Notes under the pieces: generated by a model
The model's input: the letters and a program-made list of their open reading frames with translations, nothing else
Databases searched by the model: none
What the model was told of the DNA's origin: nothing
NCBI GenBank assembly: GCA_002887195.1
Contig: PJAB01001919.1
Location: forward strand, 1-11,474
Direction of reading: 5' to 3'
Length of the DNA stretch: 11,474 nucleotides
Source: Chrysochromulina parva
Taxonomy: Eukaryota; Haptophyta; Prymnesiales; Chrysochromulinaceae
Part shown: in pieces, positions 1-6,501 of the stretch
Numbering within the stretch: the first letter of the stretch is position 1
Layout of the letters: the number at the start of each line of letters is the position of its first letter
Program-made: the position numbers and the translations under genes

Positions 1-229
1 TGTTCGGTAATAATTCAACTTCCCCGCATTGTGTCTAAAGTACCCGGTAAGAGCTCCTCACCACCGAAACGAGAAACGACAAACGGGGGTGGGGAAGCCG
101 GCGGTAGCACTCTAAACATAAAATAGTATCAACCCCAAATCATCAAGTGTGAATTGGCTCGTAACGTTTTTCTTCGTGGACGAGCGCTCTACAAGGGGCG
201 TCTCAATCGCTGGGTCAGTCCAAGACTAG
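1..229. other. Upstream region of first gene
   Basis: This is non-coding sequence before the ATG at 230, of lower GC content than the genes. It holds an AT-rich stretch around 112-130 (taaacataaaatag) that could act as a TATA-like element on the + strand about 100 bases before the ATG. No reading frame here looks like protein. The promoter role is inference only. Confidence 0.35.
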
Positions 230-850
230 ATGGCCACTTTCGTTGCCGCACCGCCTCTCCACAAGCCGCAGCCGGGCCTCGTGGGCAACGCCTTGCGCAA
301 GCAAGAGGTCAGCAACCCTGGCCTCCGGCAGCAGCTCGCAGTTGCCGAGGTGAAGCGACAGCGCGCACTAAAAGAGGAGGTATCAAAGCTGTCGGCGCAG
401 GTGGCCGCGCTTGAGCTCAAGCTCGCGGCCAAAGACGCGGCTGCGGCGTCCGAGCTCGCCGCGCTCGTCGCCAATCTGCGAGCGCTCACTGAGGCCGCAT
501 TGAATGGTGATGCCATCCTCGCAGGGCCCACTAGTGCTGGCGCAGTAGGCGCGGCCGTCGGCCAGCGGCCGTCGTCAGCGCCGTACCGCACGCTCAATGA
601 CGCGGCCTCTGCCGTCTCGTGGTCGGCGGATGCGTACGGCAAGTCGAAGACGCCCGGCTGGTACCACACGTGCCGCAAGGAGCTCTACAAGCTGCGCGCG
701 GCGCGCGCGGCGGCTGAGCCCACCGGCTGCTTCATCTCGCACTCCAAGTACGCGGCCGAGGCCACTCGCGTCGCCCCTGCCGACCGCCCTGCCTTTGGGC
801 CCGGCAAGCACCCGCGCAGCAAGCCGACGGTGAGCACGCCTAGGGCGTGA
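230..850 (+). CDS. Unrecognised coiled-coil protein, 206 aa
   Basis: This is a complete ORF from ATG (context ctagATGGcc) to TGA, and I do not recognise its family. Residues about 32-91 are rich in Ala, Leu, Lys and Glu in heptad-like order (for example LKEEVSKLSAQVAALELKL), which predicts a coiled coil. A low-complexity Ala/Gly linker follows at about 95-112, then an RPSSAP motif near 113-118. The rest is a basic, aromatic-containing C-terminal part (GWYHTCRKELYKLRAARAA, then GCFISHSKYAAEATR) that looks folded rather than random. There is no signal peptide or membrane segment. RPSSAP-type motifs and basic tails occur in some flagellar and microtubule-associated proteins, but that is only a loose hint. 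Codon use is GC-rich like the recognised genes nearby, which supports real coding. An intron-free model is assumed. Confidence 0.6.
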   Translation: MATFVAAPPLHKPQPGLVGNALRKQEVSNPGLRQQLAVAEVKRQRALKEEVSKLSAQVAALELKLAAKDAAAASELAALVANLRALTEAALNGDAILAGPTSAGAVGAAVGQRPSSAPYRTLNDAASAVSWSADAYGKSKTPGWYHTCRKELYKLRAARAAAEPTGCFISHSKYAAEATRVAPADRPAFGPGKHPRSKPTVSTPRA

Positions 851-1156
851 GGCGGACATCGGCGCGTCGAGACGAGGCGACGGAGGAGTGGAGCGCCGAG
901 CCCCGCAGTCTAGAGCGTCGTCTATTGGTATCAGATGGCGGCGGCGGCGGCGGCGGCGTGTTCATGATGATGATATAGATCACGGGGCAGCGGGGGAGCG
1001 GGGGATGGAGTCAATGGCGCTCCACTCCCCGGCTCTCTCCCGATCCCGCTTGGCCTCTTAGAGGGTCAGCGGGTCAGGGGGAAGGAACGTATAGTACCTG
1101 CCTTCTGTGAATAGAGAATTTCATAGCGAGACCGATCCGCCTCGCTCACCTTTCCA
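851..1156. other. Intergenic region with low-complexity GC-rich DNA
   Basis: This stretch lies between two + strand genes. It contains a (GGC)7 tract, a short ATGATGATGATAT stretch at about 964-976 and G-rich runs near 985-1005. I see no convincing coding frame or promoter element. It presumably holds the 3' end of the first gene and the promoter of the next. Confidence 0.5.
937..957. repeat. (GGC)7 trinucleotide microsatellite
   Basis: Seven perfect GGC units follow an AT dinucleotide, about 90 bases after the stop codon of the 206-aa gene. No supported reading frame crosses it. It is an ordinary GC-rich microsatellite. Confidence 0.8.
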
Positions 1157-1486
1157 ATGCCACACGAGGGTGCCTTCGAGCTCCAGGAGGTGCCTGAGCG
1201 CGAGCAGCGCTACCTGAGGTACTATGGCCAACCGCTGCCGCTCATTAGCAAGATGATGCTCTCCATGCAGGACAACCCGAGCATGACTCGTGAATTTTAC
1301 CGCCAGCACCTGAGCAAGGCGCAGGAAAGCGCCTCTTTTCGCAAGGTGATCCTGGCGCTTCCCATCAAGGATGATGCGGACATTTCGAAGCCCTCGCGCA
1401 ATAATGGCCATCGGAAGGCGAAGGAGGCACTCGAGGCGAAGCCAAAAATTAGCAGCGCTGCCTTCTACCTGAAGCAGTGTGAGTGA
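1157..1486 (+). CDS. Small unrecognised protein, 109 aa; possibly the first exon of a longer gene
   Basis: An ATG with context ttccaATGCC opens a frame that stops at TGA 1484-1486. The product is hydrophilic and mixed-charge (EVPEREQRYLRYYGQPLPL near the start, then MTREFYRQHLSKAQESASF, then a Lys/Arg-rich segment) with no signal peptide, membrane span or family motif I recognise. The amino-acid mix looks like a genuine protein and not a shadow frame. The stop codon lies inside tGTGAGTGAGTAC at 1478-1490, which contains two overlapping perfect GTGAGT donor-like hexamers at 1479 and 1483. The visible end may therefore be read-through into an intron. A strong polypyrimidine tract and CAG at 1761-1783 offer an acceptor. 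The true C-terminus is unresolved. Confidence 0.5.
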   Translation: MPHEGAFELQEVPEREQRYLRYYGQPLPLISKMMLSMQDNPSMTREFYRQHLSKAQESASFRKVILALPIKDDADISKPSRNNGHRKAKEALEAKPKISSAAFYLKQCE

Positions 1487-1783
1487 GTACTCTCCTGCGT
1501 GACTGCCAACCCTCGATGCCCTCTACGTTCGCTCGACGGGGAGGCCTTAGCGCGCACACGGAAGAGGAACAGTAACTCATCTTGGTGAGTTGATCGTCTC
1601 GCCAGCACATCGCGTCGATTGCGGGCACAGTGCTCTGAGGCTCTCTCTCAGAGTTTTGCGTGCGTTGCCTCCAGACCGTGTGTCTGCGAGCGCTCATTCC
1701 GGCCCCGGAGCGGATTCATATTTGGGGATTCGCGCCGAGGCGACACCGCCGCTTGTGCCGCCCTCTCTTTCTCTCTCTCTCAG
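1479..1783 (+). other. Candidate intron flanked by an 11-bp direct repeat
   Basis: A donor-like GTGAGT starts at 1479 and another at 1483. A pyrimidine tract at 1761-1781 ends in CAG at 1781-1783. CAGTGTGAGTG occurs at both ends (1475-1485 and 1781-1791), 306 bases apart. Several canonical GT-AG pairings are possible. 1479 with 1783 gives an immediate stop. 1483 with 1783 opens a frame to TAA at 1881-1883. 1479 with 1789 opens a frame to TGA at 1915-1917. The sequence alone cannot choose between these, or exclude that no intron exists. Confidence 0.35.
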
Positions 1784-1935
1784 TGTGAGTGGAGGTTCTA
1801 CACGCACCGCGCATGTTGCAACGATCCAGCCCGATGTATCCCGATATCGGCTCAATACGAATTCAGCGACCGAGCGTCGTTAAAGTGTGTAGTTTCTCCT
1901 CAAAGTATGTTGCATGACGAAAGACTTTGAGGCGC

Positions 1936-1959
1936 AAACACATACACACACGCACACAT
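1936..1959. repeat. CA-rich imperfect microsatellite
   Basis: This is an imperfect run of CA dinucleotides interrupted by single T and G bases (caaacacatacacacacgca and following). It lies between convergent genes. Confidence 0.7.
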
Positions 1960-2035
1960 GGCAACACGGACAGAGCGTAAGTACGAGTGCGTAAAAGACG
2001 ATCACAAATCGGGCCCTGCAGACCGAGCGGGTGGG

Positions 2036-2057
2036 ATCTGTACAGCAGTGTACAGAT
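2036..2057. repeat. Perfect 9-bp inverted repeat with 4-base loop
   Basis: ATCTGTACA at 2036-2044 and TGTACAGAT at 2049-2057 are exact reverse complements separated by GCAG, forming a tight stem-loop. The hairpin lies about 300 bases past the stop codon of the roadblock gene on the minus strand, between convergent genes. A role in RNA 3'-end structure is possible but not shown. Confidence 0.7.
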
Positions 2058-2351
2058 GGATTTTGGGGGCATGCCATGGAGTTGCGGAGATGAGGAATGC
2101 GAGCCGTGCAGGATGCACGCATCGTGGCCACGGCAACTGCCACGCCTGCATTTGCTGCCGCGCGGTCCATCAGCGCGACGCGTATACCACGCCTGTACCA
2201 CATCAGCTCAGGCTGCTCTCGTGCCGGCGCGTCCGCCGCCACGTCTCCGCCGCCGCCTCCTTTCCTGCACACGTACCGACTGATCGCTCCAGTGCCGCCG
2301 CATGATGCTCGTTGTGTGCCGCCCACCACACCCACGCCACACAGCCCACGC

Positions 2352-2790
2352 TCACTCAACATTCGGGTTCTGGACCACAACGAGGATAAAGTCTTTGTCG
2401 GGCGCCACCTGAAGACGATGCACGCGCGTGTGAGGATAAGGTGATCGAGCGCGCGACGCGGCAGGAGGTTATGTGGTGCACAGAGAGGCCATGTTCGCCA
2501 ACATTCTCGGTCTCTTGTTCGAGGCAGCAGCTCTGGCCGTGGCAGCGGCGCACCAGTGTCTCGTTCTTCTTGCTCCGGATGCGCAAGAAGGTGAGGTCGT
2601 TCTGCGGATCGAGGTCGCGCACCACGCTGCGCGCCTTCTCAGCCAACGGTTTGATCGAAGCAGAGATCTTCGTTGCAGTTGCAGAGTCAAATGTGGAGCG
2701 GATCGGCACCGCGTCTGAGTTCATGATGACGATGCCCTGCACACCCTTGTGCGAGTTGATGCGCTTGAGCGTCTCCTCGACCTCAGCCAT
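2352..2790 (-). CDS. DYNLRB: Dynein light chain roadblock/LC7-type, two exons
   Basis: The product is the roadblock light chain, which dimerises and binds dynein intermediate chains in the cytoplasmic and axonemal motors. Exon 1 is 2790-2554 (79 codons, start context gccATGGct) and exon 2 is 2408-2352 (18 codons plus TGA), giving 97 aa, matching the usual length of about 96. Exon 1 opens with [20 protein letters not shown] and contains [20 protein letters not shown], both diagnostic of the family. Continuing past 2554 without splicing loses all similarity. Splicing joins ETL directly to [15 protein letters not shown], the expected C-terminal strand, and ends at a proper stop. The fold is a single Roadblock/LC7 domain covering the whole protein. 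The gene is head-to-head with chlorophyll synthase, about 440 bases away. I cannot tell from sequence whether this copy serves cytoplasmic dynein, axonemal dynein or both. Confidence 0.95.
2409..2553 (-). other. Spliceosomal intron in the roadblock gene, 145 bp
   Basis: On the minus strand the intron begins GTGCGC right after codon CTG (2556-2554) and ends in cttcAG before GTGGCG (2408). Its phase is 0. The length is not a multiple of three, so retention shifts the frame. The boundaries are fixed by the family alignment on both sides, which makes this the best-supported intron in the window and shows that canonical GT-AG introns operate here. Confidence 0.93.
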
Positions 2791-3231
2791 GGCTACTGCT
2801 GCTGCTGCTGCGAGCTCACAAAGAACACGTGCCTGTGAAAGGCGGGCGCGACCAAGGTGAGCAGCAGCGATACATGAAGCGCAAAGAGGGAAAGGAGCTT
2901 CAAGCGCCAGGATAGCAACTGCTGCTGCGGCCGCGCGGAGCGTGGCGTGACCTCAGACAGGAGCGGGGCAGCGAGGGCGGCGCAGCTTTCGATCCAGGCC
3001 AGCCACGACAGGCTCGTCGCGCAGCGAAGCGCGACCAACGCAGTCTGACGCATTGCATACCGTGCAACGGCGTGAGGAGGGCGATTCACAGTCCCGCCGC
3101 GATCGAGCGAAGCGAAAGGGATCGCAGCCCAAGTTCGCACCTAATCATAGTGCGAGCCGTCCTACCGGCCCCCCTCTTGGGTCTGTGACAGGTAATCGAG
3201 CAAGATTTACATCTCGCCCGATCGTCGGAAG
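2791..3231. other. Divergent intergenic region between roadblock and chlorophyll synthase genes
   Basis: These 441 bases separate the two start codons and must contain the 5' untranslated regions and promoters of both genes. I see a (CTG)5 tract next to the roadblock start but no clear TATA box. A minus-strand open frame crosses most of the region, but its translation has no recognisable motif and reads like chance coding. A bidirectional promoter is a reasonable inference from the layout. Confidence 0.5.
2796..2810. repeat. (CTG)5 trinucleotide repeat in the 5' leader of the roadblock gene
   Basis: Five CTG units (CAG on the transcribed minus strand) lie five bases upstream of the roadblock ATG, inside its presumed 5' leader. 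The tract is short and probably of no functional weight. Confidence 0.7.
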
Positions 3232-4425
3232 ATGGGGAGCTGCGCCTGGTTGCTCGCCGCGCTGGCTGCGTCCTGCGGGTGTGCGGGCGCGTTGCGCGCG
3301 CCGGCATCGACGGCCATGCGGCCCGCACGTCCCCGACTGGCGCTCGCGACGCGCTCCGTGCCGCTCGCGATGCAGCAGCAGCCAGTTGCAGCCGAGACGA
3401 ACGCAGAAGCCGAGGACGGCAGTGGCGGTATCCGGCAGCTGCTCGGGCTAAAGGGTGCCAAGGAGGCTACTGGCAAAGAGTTCCTCAACTGGAAGATCCG
3501 GCTGCAGCTCACCAAACCCGCCACTTGGGTGCCGCTCATCTGGGGCGTCGCGTGCGGCGCGGCCGCGTCAGGCAACTACCATGCGGTGTGGAACCTCTTC
3601 GGCGACGCGCCGACGACGGACAGCTGGGCAGTCGTGGGCGAGGACACCATCAAGGCGCTTTGCGCGATGGTGCTCGCTGGCCCGTTCATGTGCGGCTTCA
3701 CGCAGACCATCAACGACTGGTACGACCGCGAGCTCGACGCGATCAACGAGCCCTATCGGCCAATCCCATCGGGCAAGATCAAGCCGTGGGAGGTGTACTC
3801 GCAGATCGCGTTCTTGATCGGGGGCGGCCTGCTGCTCGCCAGCCGGCTCGATGGCTGGGCGGCCAACGACTGGCCCGTCATCACCGCCGTCGCCACCTTT
3901 GGCGGCTTCATGGCGTACATCTACTCGGCGCCGCCGCTCAAGCTCAAGTCCGAGGGTTGGCTGGGCACGTACGCGCTCGGCTCGTCGTACATTGCACTGC
4001 CGTGGTGGTGCGGGCACGCCATGTTCGACGCCGCCTCGATCAGCCCGCAGGAGATCGTGCTCACCATCCTCTACTCGATCGCCGGCCTCGGCATCGCCAT
4101 CGTAAACGACTTCAAGTCCATCGAGGGAGATCGGGCTCTTGGCATGAACTCGCTGCCAGTCGCCTTTGGCATCGACACGGCCAAGTGGATCTGCGTCGCC
4201 TCGATTGACCTCACGCAGCTGGGCGTCGCCGCCTACCTCTGGTCGATTGGCGAAGGCTTCTACGCGACCCTCCTCTTCGGCCTCGTGCTGCCCCAAATCT
4301 TTTCGCAATATTCCTTTTTGCAGGACCCCGTGGCCAACGACGTTAAGTACCAGGCCGCGGCGCAGCCCTTCCTCGTCTTCGGCATCCTCACCACCGCCCT
4401 CGCCGTCGGCCACCACACGTTTTGA
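3232..4425 (+). CDS. chlG: Chlorophyll synthase (UbiA prenyltransferase), plastid-targeted
   Basis: This enzyme attaches a phytyl or geranylgeranyl chain to chlorophyllide a, the last step of chlorophyll a synthesis, in plastid membranes. The 397-aa product is intronless. Residues 84 onward follow ChlG closely: FLNWKIRLQLTKPATWVPLI, then the first Asp-rich prenyl-diphosphate motif NDWYDRELD (N161, D162, D165, D169) continuing INEPYRPIPSG, then YIYSAPPLKLKSEGWLG, then the second Asp-rich motif NDFKSIEGDRALG (N292-G304), and near the end DPVANDVKYQAAAQPFLV. Several hydrophobic membrane spans fit the UbiA fold. Residues 1-20 form a signal-peptide-like hydrophobic stretch ending CAGA, followed by LRAP and an Arg/Ala/Ser-rich, acid-poor segment to about 50. 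That bipartite leader is the type used for complex plastids of red-algal origin. The specific assignment over other UbiA enzymes rests on these long ChlG-type motifs. Confidence 0.97.
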   Translation: MGSCAWLLAALAASCGCAGALRAPASTAMRPARPRLALATRSVPLAMQQQPVAAETNAEAEDGSGGIRQLLGLKGAKEATGKEFLNWKIRLQLTKPATWVPLIWGVACGAAASGNYHAVWNLFGDAPTTDSWAVVGEDTIKALCAMVLAGPFMCGFTQTINDWYDRELDAINEPYRPIPSGKIKPWEVYSQIAFLIGGGLLLASRLDGWAANDWPVITAVATFGGFMAYIYSAPPLKLKSEGWLGTYALGSSYIALPWWCGHAMFDAASISPQEIVLTILYSIAGLGIAIVNDFKSIEGDRALGMNSLPVAFGIDTAKWICVASIDLTQLGVAAYLWSIGEGFYATLLFGLVLPQIFSQYSFLQDPVANDVKYQAAAQPFLVFGILTTALAVGHHTF

Positions 4426-4624
4426 GAGCAGACAAAGGCGCGCGCATGCGTGCGCGGGGATTGAGATCAACGTAAAGACTGACTGTGAGTGAGACACTGT
4501 GACCGTGTGTGCGAGCACTTACGTATCATCGTATCTCTCGAACTCCTCGTCCGTGATCAGAGTTCTTGGGCAGGATGAGGATCTCTTCCATCATCCATGG
4601 ATTAGTCGAAACAAAGTCCCTCTC

Positions 4625-4661
4625 GGACTTGCGAGATGCGACTAGCGGAAGTCGCAAGTCC
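4625..4661. repeat. 10-bp perfect inverted repeat with a competing inner hairpin
   Basis: GGACTTGCGA (4625-4634) and TCGCAAGTCC (4652-4661) are exact reverse complements around a 17-base loop. A second pairing, GCGACT (4638-4643) with AGTCGC (4650-4655), overlaps the right arm, so only one of the two stems can form at a time. It lies about 200 bases after the chlG stop codon. Function is unknown. Confidence 0.65.
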
Positions 4662-4662
4662 A

Positions 4663-4689
4663 TTCCCCTCAATGATTCCCCCTCAATGA
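4663..4689. repeat. Tandem duplication of a 13-14 bp unit
   Basis: TTCCCCTCAATGA (4663-4675) is followed directly by TTCCCCCTCAATGA (4676-4689), which differs by one extra C. This is a local tandem duplication with no sign of coding. Confidence 0.7.
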
Positions 4690-4690
4690 T

Positions 4691-4737
4691 TCCCCTGGAG
4701 GCCCACGCTTCTCAACTCATCCCCTGGAGGCCCACGC
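4691..4737. repeat. 18-bp direct repeat, two copies
   Basis: TCCCCTGGAGGCCCACGC occurs at 4691-4708 and again at 4720-4737, identical and with start points 29 bases apart. It immediately follows the shorter tandem duplication, so the whole block looks like slippage-derived satellite-like DNA. Confidence 0.75.
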
Positions 4738-4793
4738 CCTCCCTCGACACCTATCCTGCATGCCCGAGGTTCTGAGAACTTTTTTTGTTTTTC

Positions 4794-4833
4794 TTGACTT
4801 GACTTTGACTTGACTTGACTTGACTTGCTTGAC
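4794..4833. repeat. (TTGAC)n pentanucleotide microsatellite
   Basis: About seven TTGAC units, two of them disturbed by a one-base gain or a partial unit, end 46 bases before the exosome start codon. A T-rich run precedes them. TTGAC is the core of the plant WRKY W-box (TTGAC[CT]), but here the units look like a slippage microsatellite in the leader or core promoter. Confidence 0.75.
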
Positions 4834-4879
4834 ACCAAACAAACAGGCCTCGGACGGACGACGTGGCGCTCCCCATCGC

Positions 4880-5767
4880 ATGGCCCTCCTGCGCGTCCTC
4901 GACCCCCTAGAATACCACCGCGCGCACGTGCAGCGCGGCGTACGGCCCGACGGGCGCGCGCTGCTCGCTGCGCGCAAGCTATCAGTGCGCGATGCCTCGC
5001 TCTCATCGACCGACGGCTCAGTGCTCGTTCACCTTGGACAGACCGCAGTGCTTGCTGGTGTACAATGTGACCCGACGACGCCCTCGGAGGCGGAGCCCTC
5101 ACGGGGTCGCGTGGTGGTCAACCTCGAGCTTCCGGCCAGTTGCTCACCCGCCGTTGCAGCGGCGCACGGAGGTGTCGGTGGAGGTGGTGGCGGCATCAGC
5201 ATCGGCCGGTTGGACCGAGAAAAGGCTGTGCTGGTTGAAATGCTGCAGCGCACGGCGAATAGTGGCCTAGTGGACCTAGAGGCACTTTGCATAGCTGAAG
5301 GCACGGCCGTCTGGAGCTGCTATTGCGACTTGTGCGTGCTTGAGCACGATGGCAACCTGACGGACGCGGCAATGATGGCTATGATGGCAGCGCTGGCGAG
5401 CGTGCGGCTGCCGCGCGTGGCGAGCGACGAGGCCACGGGTGCGCTGACCGTGCAAGCCGAGGCGGCGCTGCCGGTGCGCGTGGTACAACCGCTCTTCCCG
5501 TTCAGCTTCGGCGTGCTCGCGGGCACGCTCATCCTCGACCCTTGCGCCGAGGAGGAGGCCCTCAGCTCAACTGCGGTCACCGTCTTGCTCGACTGCCAGG
5601 GCGAGCTGCGAGCCGTGCACAAGCCCGGCGGCGCGCCACTCCCAGACGGCGGTCTCGCCGCATGTGTGGCCGCCGCAAGGCAGCGTTTGCCAGTCCTCAT
5701 AGGGGCACTCGCATCGCGGGAGGCGCCGGCAGAGGTTCAGAACCCAGAGGAGGCAAACGAGGCGTAG
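4880..5767 (+). CDS. EXOSC8: Exosome complex subunit RRP43/EXOSC8 (RNase PH-like)
   Basis: This is a core ring subunit of the RNA exosome, which degrades and trims RNA in nucleus and cytoplasm; PH-type subunits of eukaryotic exosomes are generally not catalytic. The 295-aa product starts at ATG 4880 (context gcATGGcc). The frame is open further upstream but has no earlier ATG. Features placing it in the RRP43 group are DPLEYHRAHVQRGVRPDGR at the N-terminus, then DGSVLVHLGQTAVLAGV, DLEALCIAEGTAVWSCYCDL, GNLTDAAMMAMMAAL, and the C-terminal EEEALSS with HKPGGAPLPDGGL. The other PH-type subunits (RRP42, RRP45) match less well at the N-terminus and HKPGG. The length is close to the human protein's of about 276. 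A Gly-rich loop (GGVGGGGGG, about residues 95-105) replaces a shorter family loop. No intron is evident. Confidence 0.92.
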   Translation: MALLRVLDPLEYHRAHVQRGVRPDGRALLAARKLSVRDASLSSTDGSVLVHLGQTAVLAGVQCDPTTPSEAEPSRGRVVVNLELPASCSPAVAAAHGGVGGGGGGISIGRLDREKAVLVEMLQRTANSGLVDLEALCIAEGTAVWSCYCDLCVLEHDGNLTDAAMMAMMAALASVRLPRVASDEATGALTVQAEAALPVRVVQPLFPFSFGVLAGTLILDPCAEEEALSSTAVTVLLDCQGELRAVHKPGGAPLPDGGLAACVAAARQRLPVLIGALASREAPAEVQNPEEANEA

Positions 5768-5885
5768 GCCACGCTCCAGGGCCGAGCCATCGTTGACGTG
5801 TTGAGGAAGCAAACTCAACCTGCTCTTGGCACTGTCGCGTATGAACTCGTGTTGATTATTAATGGAACGAACAGTGCGGAAACAG

Positions 5886-5907
5886 AACCTTAACCTTACC
5901 TTAACCT
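5886..5907. repeat. Short degenerate CCTTAA repeat
   Basis: AACCTTAACCTTACCTTAAC and its flank contain about three copies of a 5-6 base CCTTA(A) unit. The pattern resembles, but does not match, the common telomere repeat CCCTAA. It is too short to be a telomere remnant with any confidence. Confidence 0.5.
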
Positions 5908-5910
5908 GTT

Positions 5911-6255
5911 ACGGCCGGAGGCCAGGTGGCGGGCTGGCGCCGCAGCGCCGCGCGGTACGAACGCGGGCCGCCCCCGCGGCGGCGGCGGCGCGCCGCCCGG
6001 TCCGGCCTGGGTCGGGTCGTCGCGGGAGCCGGAACAGGGAGCGTGGACGCCGCGGATGGACCTCGGACGTTCCTCGGACGTCGGACCGCCCGGCCGCGCA
6101 CAAGCGGGACCCAAGCGGCGGGGCGACAGCAAACGTGAAGGCTGAAGCAACGAACGTCGGGCGGTGAACCGCGGCGTTACCGCGGCGCGGGTCCGCCGTG
6201 CCGCCTCGCGCCAACCGGCGGTCAGACCGGGCCCCGGGGTACGCGCAGCGGGCAC
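5911..6255. other. Extremely GC- and CpG-rich tract of unknown nature
   Basis: This tract is almost entirely G and C in its first half (for example the run of CGG units near 5976-5990), dense in CpG and CCGCGG palindromes. It includes local repeats such as CTCGGACGT twice near 6062-6082 and CCGCGGCG twice near 6170-6186. Open frames on both strands translate to Arg-, Ala- and Pro-rich sequence, as expected from such composition. Possible explanations are a CpG island, a decayed mobile element or a structured RNA; none is demonstrated. Confidence 0.4.
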
Positions 6256-6447
6256 TGCGCGGCGAGGGTCGGAGCCGGTGTTAAGGAAGTGTGTATGTCG
6301 CTCAGTTGGCTCCCCTACTGCACCGCCAGGATGCAGCAGGAAAAGTGGAGCGGAGGGAGACGGCGCAGGTCGGCATAGCCCCCGGCGCTTGGAGCTTGGG
6401 AACCGTCAGGCGTTTCTCGTTGCGGTGCCGGCCTTGCGTGGCCAGTG

Positions 6448-6468
6448 GCCTCTTCTGAGCCTCTTCTG
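6448..6468. repeat. Duplicated GCCTCTTCTG
   Basis: GCCTCTTCTG occurs at 6448-6457 and 6459-6468, separated by one A. It lies in the presumed 3' untranslated region of the reductase on the minus strand. Confidence 0.6.
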
Positions 6469-6501
6469 CGCGTGCGGCATGTGGTTGAGAGCGCGCTGCT
6501 G

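Larger units (their letters stand above)
1487..2351. other. Region between convergent genes, no firm coding content
   Basis: This stretch separates the ORF ending at 1486 from the 3' end of the roadblock gene. It may contain a second exon of the upstream gene (about 1784-1930). Beyond that it holds a CA-rich microsatellite and a perfect hairpin at 2036-2057. Open frames exist on both strands, but their translations are Cys-, Arg- and Ser-rich without motifs and look like chance frames. It probably supplies the 3' untranslated regions of both genes. Confidence 0.5.
4426..4879. other. Intergenic region rich in short repeats, before the exosome gene
   Basis: This stretch lies between the chlorophyll synthase stop and the exosome start on the same strand. 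From left to right it holds a hairpin (4625-4661), two kinds of tandem or near-tandem repeat (4663-4737), a T-rich run (4780-4792) and a (TTGAC)n tract. No convincing gene is visible. It should contain the 3' end of chlG and the promoter and leader of the exosome gene. Confidence 0.6.
5768..6501. other. Region between convergent exosome and reductase genes
   Basis: These 734 bases hold the 3' ends of two convergent genes. The left part (5768-5910) has mixed composition and a CCTTA repeat. The middle (5911-6255) is extremely GC- and CpG-rich. The right part (6256-6501) has ordinary composition and is the likely 3' untranslated region of the reductase. Several overlapping open frames exist on both strands, but none shows a domain or amphipathic pattern, so I call no gene. 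Confidence 0.55.

Noticed and set aside
1880..2380. Minus-strand frame of 166 codons downstream of the roadblock gene
   Set aside because: Its translation is Cys/Arg/Val-rich with a run of Cys-Val from the CA repeat. It overlaps the true second exon in a different frame and shows no family features.
2793..3140. Minus-strand frame of 115 codons between the roadblock and chlorophyll synthase genes
   Set aside because: It lies in the presumed shared promoter and ends in poly-Gln from the CTG repeat. The central hydrophobic stretch is not enough to support a gene.
3568..4518. Long minus-strand open frame across the chlorophyll synthase gene
   Set aside because: It is antisense to a certain gene and its translation is low-quality Arg/Glu/Val-rich sequence without motifs. 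High GC content creates such shadows.
4820..4879. Longer N-terminus for the exosome subunit
   Set aside because: The upstream in-frame codons have no ATG and fall in the TTGAC microsatellite. Family homology begins just after the ATG at 4880.
5886..5907. Possible interstitial telomere repeat
   Set aside because: The unit is CCTTAA-like with irregular spacing and only about three copies, so it does not match CCCTAA repeats.
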